Assembly: GCA_027559495.1 (NCBI GenBank)
Contig: JAMXSV010000017.1
Location: 372,001-436,000 of the forward strand
Direction of reading: 5' to 3'
Length of the DNA stretch: 64,000 bases
DNA from: Aurifilum marmelostoma
Lineage: Eukaryota > Ascomycota > Sordariomycetes > Diaporthales > Cryphonectriaceae
The notes below the pieces were generated by a model. It saw only the letters and a list, made by a program, of their open reading frames with translations, did no database searches and had not been told where the DNA came from. The position numbers were made by a program, and so were the translations under genes. Positions within the stretch are counted from its first letter, which is position 1. Every line of letters begins with the position of its first letter. Below, one piece after another: positions 59,101-64,000 of the stretch.

Positions 59101-61466
59101 AGCTCGTTCCGCTGGGCCTCCTTGGCCCGGATCGTCTGAAGGTTCTCGAGCTCGGACTTCAGATTCTCAGCCTGTCTTTTCTGCGCATCGATGAACCTTG
59201 CCTGCTCGTCCAGCTGCCTCTGCAGCTTCGCCACGAGCCCGTCGGCACCGAGCTCCAGCTGGGCCTTGACCTCGTCCCTCTCGGCCATCGCGGCTTCTGC
59301 TATCTGCCGGGCCTCGAGAGCCTCGTCAAGGGCCTGCCGAGCCTCCGAGTCCGTGTGTAGCTTGTCCAGCAGGCTCTGGACCGTGAAGTTGAGGCTCTGT
59401 TTGAGGTCCATGTCCGGCAGCCGCCGGTCCATGGCGACGTAGCTCAGCATAGAGTCCACAAGCTGGAACATCCTCAGCCTCTCCTCCCCGTCGTTGTCTC
59501 TGATCAGTAGCAGGTGCTGCAGCGCAGAGACGAAGTAGTCGTTCGTCTTTGTGCCCTGCAAGCGCATCTGGATAGCATCCACGATCTGGACAGGATCGGT
59601 CAGGTCCTTAACCTCGGCCTCTATGCTGTCCTTGATGCTGCTGCTCTCCCGCTCGAGCATGTCCTCGTAGTCGATGGCCTCGTTGGTGCGGAATCGCTCG
59701 ATCTGCTTGTCAATGAGGTCATACTGGAACGACTCCATCTTGCTCAGGATGCGCTTGATGCCGCAGGCCCCGAACTGGGCGCGGATGTGCATCCGCAGCT
59801 GAAGGTCCTTCTCCGGTGCGTCGATGATCATGTTGACGAGGATGAGCGTAGCGACAGCATATTCCATCAGCAGGTTCTCCATGCCCACACCACCACTCCG
59901 GACCTCCTCGCTCGCGCCGACCAGACTGCCCATCTTGCCTCGGCCGTCCACGGTCACCTCGACAAGCCGCATCCATGCGTCGAATCTGCCATTCTCGTTG
60001 TGCTGGTTCTTGACATTGTCCATGGCCTGGATGACCTTGACATGGCCGTCGCCATCGCCCCAGTGACACAAGAACGTCAAGACCTCGCTGACCAGCTTCC
60101 GGGTGCTTAGCCTCGGCGAGATGAGGGACGTCGCTAAGGCGATGATGACCTGTTGATGAGCCAGAGCGTCGTCGGCGCCGAACTTGTTGTTCATGAGCGC
60201 CTTCAGACACTTCACAATATCGTACTCCCGGTCGAGGCTCTTAGCATCGCCGTGGTGCGTTTTTAGGCCATCTGGCGCCGCCGGCCCGGCCGCTTGCTTC
60301 CGGTTAATCTTCAAAAGAAGGGTCGTCAGGGCGACCTGGCCCTGACACTCGATAAAACGCCTCACCCAACCGATCTGCTGCGTCCGCAGGTTGACCTCGA
60401 GACTTCCCAGGCCCTTGGTATCAAGACTGTTGTCCATGACCTTCCTAACGTACCATTCGGGACTGCCTTCCTCTGCGGCAGATGCCGCGATGTCAAAAGT
60501 CTGATATGAGCCTGGCTTGGTGGATATCCTCCGCTTCTGCTCGCCCTGCCACTCAGTGAGTCGGTCCTGGTAGATCAGCGTCCATTTCTTGGCGGAGGGG
60601 TAGGCCAGCATCTGACGCTGGGCCTGCTCGGGGAGGTTGTGCCAGCCGCGCTTCTGCATCAGCTGGAGGAACATCTGGTCGATCAGCTTGTCGTCGGGCT
60701 TCGGGAAGTTGAACGCATCGTTTGGACTGATCGGTGAAAGGCCTCCTGGAAGTTTGGTCAGGCGCTGTGAATCCCGATTGGAAAGGTGAGATGAGTAGCT
60801 GCTCTGGGAAGAGGCGCTGGGCAGCGCCGGTCTGGAAGAGCGACTGGATGTATTGGAGAGGTCATAGGATCCGCCATTACCTGAGAGCACGCTAGATTGG
60901 TCTGCCGAGCTTCTGCCTATTGACGGCGCATAGGCACTATACTTTGAATTATGAGACTCGGTATACCCGCTGTCCCTGGCGGGGCCCCATTGCTGGAGCT
61001 GCGTCGAGCGGCCGGTTGTCGCCATGGTCATGTTGGACAGATGTCTCCCGGGCGGTGGCCGGGGCCCGGAGAGATGCTGGCCATAGCCTTGTATGGAGGC
61101 TGTATCAAAGGTGGGATATTGGTGAAAGTCCGCAGTAGCCTTGTTCAGCTGGTGCGGAAGAGGCTCCCTCCGCACTGGCGTCTGTTCCCCCTTGGGCAAG
61201 TAATCGATGGGCACAGGGGAGCGTCGGCCGTTCGCGGTACTATCGTAAGGTATCGTCGAGAAGACACCGGCAACCTCGTTGATACCCACCCCGTCAGGCG
61301 ACAGCGGCTGGTCTAAAGAGATGACAGACGAGTCGCGGTTGTGACGAGAGGAGCGTGAAATAATACTGGCAGCATCCTGCTGCTGGTGGCTTGGGCCAAG
61401 ATGCCTGCCCTCATCGCTTGTGTGCCTCTTGTCCTTGTGCTTGCCTCTAGAGAAAAGGGAGGCCAT
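56128..61466 (-). CDS. diaphanous-related formin (SepA/Bni1 type)
   Basis: Exons 61466-57923 and 57854-56128 (68-bp intron), giving 1756 aa. Domains in order: Ser-rich N-terminus; GTPase-binding domain and FH3 (about 255-690, beginning DKLIDQMFLQLMQKRGW); coiled coil (about 700-850); FH1 with three long Pro runs (about 990-1080); FH2 (about 1100-1500, from KKKLKALHWDKV, with DIGNYMN and ARGFKLSSL); and a DAD near 1535-1565 (MDTLLEKLRAAG followed by basic RRRRARL). The intron lies in FH2 and restores KAFEIALAKFS. Such formins nucleate actin cables and rings for polarised growth and septation. They are released from autoinhibition by Rho GTPases through the GBD-DAD contact. The Glu/Gly-rich tail after the DAD is long. 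The FH1 Pro runs make this locus prone to repeat-length errors, yet the frame is intact. Confidence 0.97.
58225..58495 (-). repeat. polyproline-coding repeat (FH1)
   Basis: GGTGGAGG-type plus-strand repeats encode three runs of 11-15 Pro separated by MPGQLPGA and MPGSGLLSPL spacers, followed by a shorter Pro run. These are the profilin-binding tracts of the formin. Confidence 0.9.
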
Positions 61467-63604
61467 GTTGCGACTGGGCGGACGACGACGACGACCGCCC
61501 TAGAGACAGACGCCTGGGTCGTGTGCCTATGATGTCGATAAATAATGCGGGGTTGGATATTCGACTCGGAGGGGATCGGCTGGTCGCGCGTAATGGGAAT
61601 TCGAGGGAGGGGGGGGGGGGATGTGGAATGGACGGGGACTCGGCTTCGAAGGCGCGAGATCAACGTTTTCCGCAGGGGCGGATAGGGTCGTCGTCAGGTG
61701 TCGAAGGTGTCCTGGGCCTCAAAACCGATCGCATCGTAGCCCTACAAACCGCGGTCGGGTTGTAGGTGGTGCTTGACGGCGGCGAGGGTGGATCTGGATC
61801 AATGGGTGGATGCGCGCAGCGAGGTCTGCGAGCGCATGATCCAGACGACGTCTAGCATGTGGCAGTTGTCCAGTAACTACCGCTGCCCAGACAGAAACCA
61901 CCTCTCTGCCGTCTGCTGTCGTGGTGGAAAGTCTTGTTGTGTCGAGAGGATCTGGCACGCAGGAACCAGATGGAGGATGATTAGTGGTGGAGGCAGTTGG
62001 CAGATCGCATCGAAAGTTTGAGGTGAGGTCTAGGATTGCGGCAACGGACATGGGAATATGGAGAGAGAGGATGCAGGGGGTGGGTTCAACCTTCAAGGAA
62101 GCGAGGCGTCAATAGCGTAGCGACGAGACGTGCTGTGTGGAGAGAGAGAGTAGAGGGCTGATGGTTCGCAAAGCAGGGAGGGTACGGGTGGCCCGTGTTG
62201 CAGCCCGACCTCTCACGCCTCTGAAGAGCCCTGCAAGCCCTGCTGTTAGGGGTTTGGAGAGGGGGGGGGGGGGCAGGTCGATGCCGCTATGCTTAGCAAT
62301 GTAGCCATGCTAACCAACCAAGGGTCCCCAAACTCCAACCGGACAAGAAACTCAGGGGCATGTGTGCAAGCGCAGGGCACAAAACTGCCACCCATTGACA
62401 CCCTATGCTCGTCCTGGACAGGTTTCCTAAGCGCAGGGCCAACACCATCTTCCCTCTTGGGGAATAGGGTCTGCTTCCTTCTCGTGTGCTTGCACATGGC
62501 TGGCTGTTGGTGCAGGGCTAATTTTCCGTATCTACTGTATCATTTGACTTATCACGCAGCCATCATTCATCATACGTAAGTACTTACCCATGGTCTCATT
62601 TGCAAACCTGTCGTAATGCGAATTTTACCCATTCACTGCCTGGACGGTTCTCTTGGTGCCCTGGAGCCATGCGACGCATACGCTTCGAGTCATGAAGAAG
62701 GGGGGTCCCCACGAAGCAGTACCAATAAATCGTCTATGCAAGCAGCGAACGATATTGCGCAATGAAACGGGCAAGGTTTCAAAAAAAAAGAGCCCACCCC
62801 AAGACAAGCCGTAGGTTCTTGCTATAGAATACATCAGACAAGAAATTGTCTGGCTCTTTCACCAGACGGGCGAGGATCGAAAGATCCCACATGCATCAAC
62901 TTATCTGAGGTGTCATGTCCTCTCCGTTGCTGTCATGCCCACCTGGTGAGGCATGTATTTTATGAGCCAGACATCATCGAGCACACTCCCCTCTCTTTCT
63001 TTCCTTTATTCGTATTTTTTTTTATTTGGTTTCTTAAACTTTTTCCTTTCTCCGATGACCTTACCCTAATAGACCTTCAATGGATCCACCGCTCCCGCAC
63101 GTCAGGGTCCTCGGCAGGTACACAGCCAAGTCCATAGTTCAGTAGTACTGTTTATAATAGACCAATAGAGTCTATTCAGAGACCCTAACCCTCCCACTCG
63201 GATTTCAACCTCCCTCCAGGATGGAGCTTCGGGCTTTAGCGTGTCTTCGCCGCGATCTCGCTGACGACAACCCGTCCCCGTCGTTTGGACTGTCGTCTTC
63301 CTGTTGCGAACCCTCCTCGTTCTGGTCTCAAGGGTCCTTTGTATGCGGGACAAGAGGAACGTCCTCCACACACGCAGACGCGATTTCTATTCTTGTCTCG
63401 CATGCGTGTGACACGGGCTAGACGAGGGGGCACAGGTCATACCTGACTGCTGCCACTCTGGAACCGAATCCTCCTTTCTCCTCGTCAGCCCTCGACCCGG
63501 AGCCGCCGATCGACCGCCCTCCGCCAGACCTTGCCTCGCGAGAACCACATATCTCATAGAATATCCGCGCATCTCTGCAGGACAGCATAAGACTTTCTCT
63601 TAAG
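61467..63604. promoter_or_regulatory. divergent intergenic region, formin / terminal membrane-protein gene
   Basis: About 2.1 kb with no coding signal. Contains G runs near 61608-61620 and 62258-62273, a telomere-like CCCTAACCCT at 63183-63192, and a T-rich tract near 63003-63030. The right part is the 5' flank of the last gene. Confidence 0.5.
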
Positions 63605-64000
63605 ATGGGTTCGACAGTGTCTACAGCAAAGGCAAGGCGGAATGCCCCCTTCCCTGTCTCGCATAAACGCTCAGGATTGCTGACCGCCGCTCTCTGGCTC
63701 GCTAGACCCTCATCGTCCCGGCGATAATAGCATTGCTTGTCTTCCTCCTCGCGACGTATATCCTGCTGCCCCTCTGGCAGCGCTACCGGTCCAGCCGGTA
63801 TGGCGCGTACCTCCCACTAGAGTCCATCTCCTCGGGGACGTTATCGCTGCGATACCGGGTCCAGAACGCCATCGCCCGGTGGATCGTGCCCTCGGCCTGG
63901 CGCGAGCGGATACAGGACCGGCTGGTGGTGGCCGGCGGCACGGGCTCGGACAACGGGTATAATTCCGACGAGGGCGAGGAGCTGGACGAGGTGCCCGAGG
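63605..64000 (+). CDS. membrane protein, N-terminal part, cut by window end
   Basis: Exon 1 (63605-63631) encodes only MGSTVSTAK. It is joined by what appears to be a GC-AG intron (63632-63705, donor AAG/GCAAGG, acceptor GCTAG) to exon 2, which runs off the window. Phase is kept (0/0). Exon 2 opens with a clear transmembrane helix (TLIVPAIIALLVFLLATYIL) and a basic cytosolic flank (WQRYRSSRYGAYLP). A segment with SLRYRVQNAIARWIVPSAW follows, then an acidic stretch (DEGEELDEVPE). If the intron is not spliced, the frame from this ATG ends within about 36 codons, so splicing is needed. I do not recognise the family beyond a vague likeness to uncharacterised fungal single-pass proteins. Confidence 0.65.
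63632..63705 (+). other. probable GC-AG intron
   Basis: The donor AAG/GCAAGG matches the known GC-donor consensus AG/GCAAGT at most positions. A branch-like CTGAC lies near 63680 and the acceptor is TAG. The 74-bp length matches other introns here. All other well-placed introns in the window use GT. Confidence 0.6.

Noticed and set aside
62840..62900. tRNA-like hairpin (GTCTGG, short loop with TTC, CCAGAC)
   Set aside because: No TTCGA-type T loop, no acceptor stem, and the loop size is wrong.

Overview
The window looks like nuclear DNA of a filamentous ascomycete (Pezizomycotina, most likely Sordariomycetes). Genes are monocistronic on both strands, with short introns (58-140 bp) that have GTAAGT/GTGAGT-type donors, CTAAC/CTGAC-like branch sites and YAG acceptors. 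Coding regions favour G or C at the third codon position. Intergenic DNA is full of CT/GA tracts and long homopolymers. The proteins (HET domain, fused PabA-PabB, SepA-type formin, Htf1/Pah1-type homeodomain factor, Trs120/HypA) are filamentous-fungal. I saw no rRNA, tRNA, CRISPR array or intact transposon. No species can be named from the sequence alone.

Layout: 2.2-4.2 kb, homeodomain transcription factor (-), with about 8.7 kb of apparently gene-free DNA upstream of it; 13.0-15.9 kb, ZW10/Dsl1 vesicle-tethering subunit (-); 18.0-21.4 kb, M16-type metallopeptidase (+); 22.1-23.0 kb, LOG-family phosphoribohydrolase (+); 23.8-24.9 kb, 20S proteasome alpha subunit PSMA1/Pre5 (-), divergent from Vps55 (+, 25.6-26.1 kb); 26.9-28.7 kb, HET-domain protein (+); 29.2-31.8 kb, aminodeoxychorismate synthase (-); 33.6-34.5 kb, an unrecognised protein with a Glu-Pro-Ile repeat tail (+); 35.4-39.8 kb, TRAPPII subunit Trs120 (-); 41.0-42.3 kb, atypical SDR (-); 43.5-43.9 kb, a doubtful small gene (-); 45.3-46.7 kb, phosphoserine aminotransferase (+); 47.5-49.9 kb, six-exon DUF2264 protein (-); 51.8-52.5 kb, small polyQ orphan (+); 53.9-55.0 kb, GPI-anchored Cys-rich secreted protein (+); 56.1-61.5 kb, formin (-); 63.6 kb to the end, the first part of a membrane protein with a GC-AG intron (+).

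The genes do not form a cluster. Most are housekeeping: membrane traffic (ZW10, Vps55, Trs120), proteolysis (proteasome, M16), serine and folate biosynthesis, and polarity (formin). Accessory genes (HET, repeat protein, polyQ orphan, secreted GPI protein, LOG) lie between them.

The most striking pattern is that four otherwise well-preserved genes (ZW10, ABZ1-like, HET, DUF2264) each carry one apparent extra base in a C/G run. Removing one base restores a reading frame with the expected family motifs and a total length divisible by three in all four. A systematic homopolymer error in the assembly is the simplest explanation, but real strain variation is possible and should be checked.
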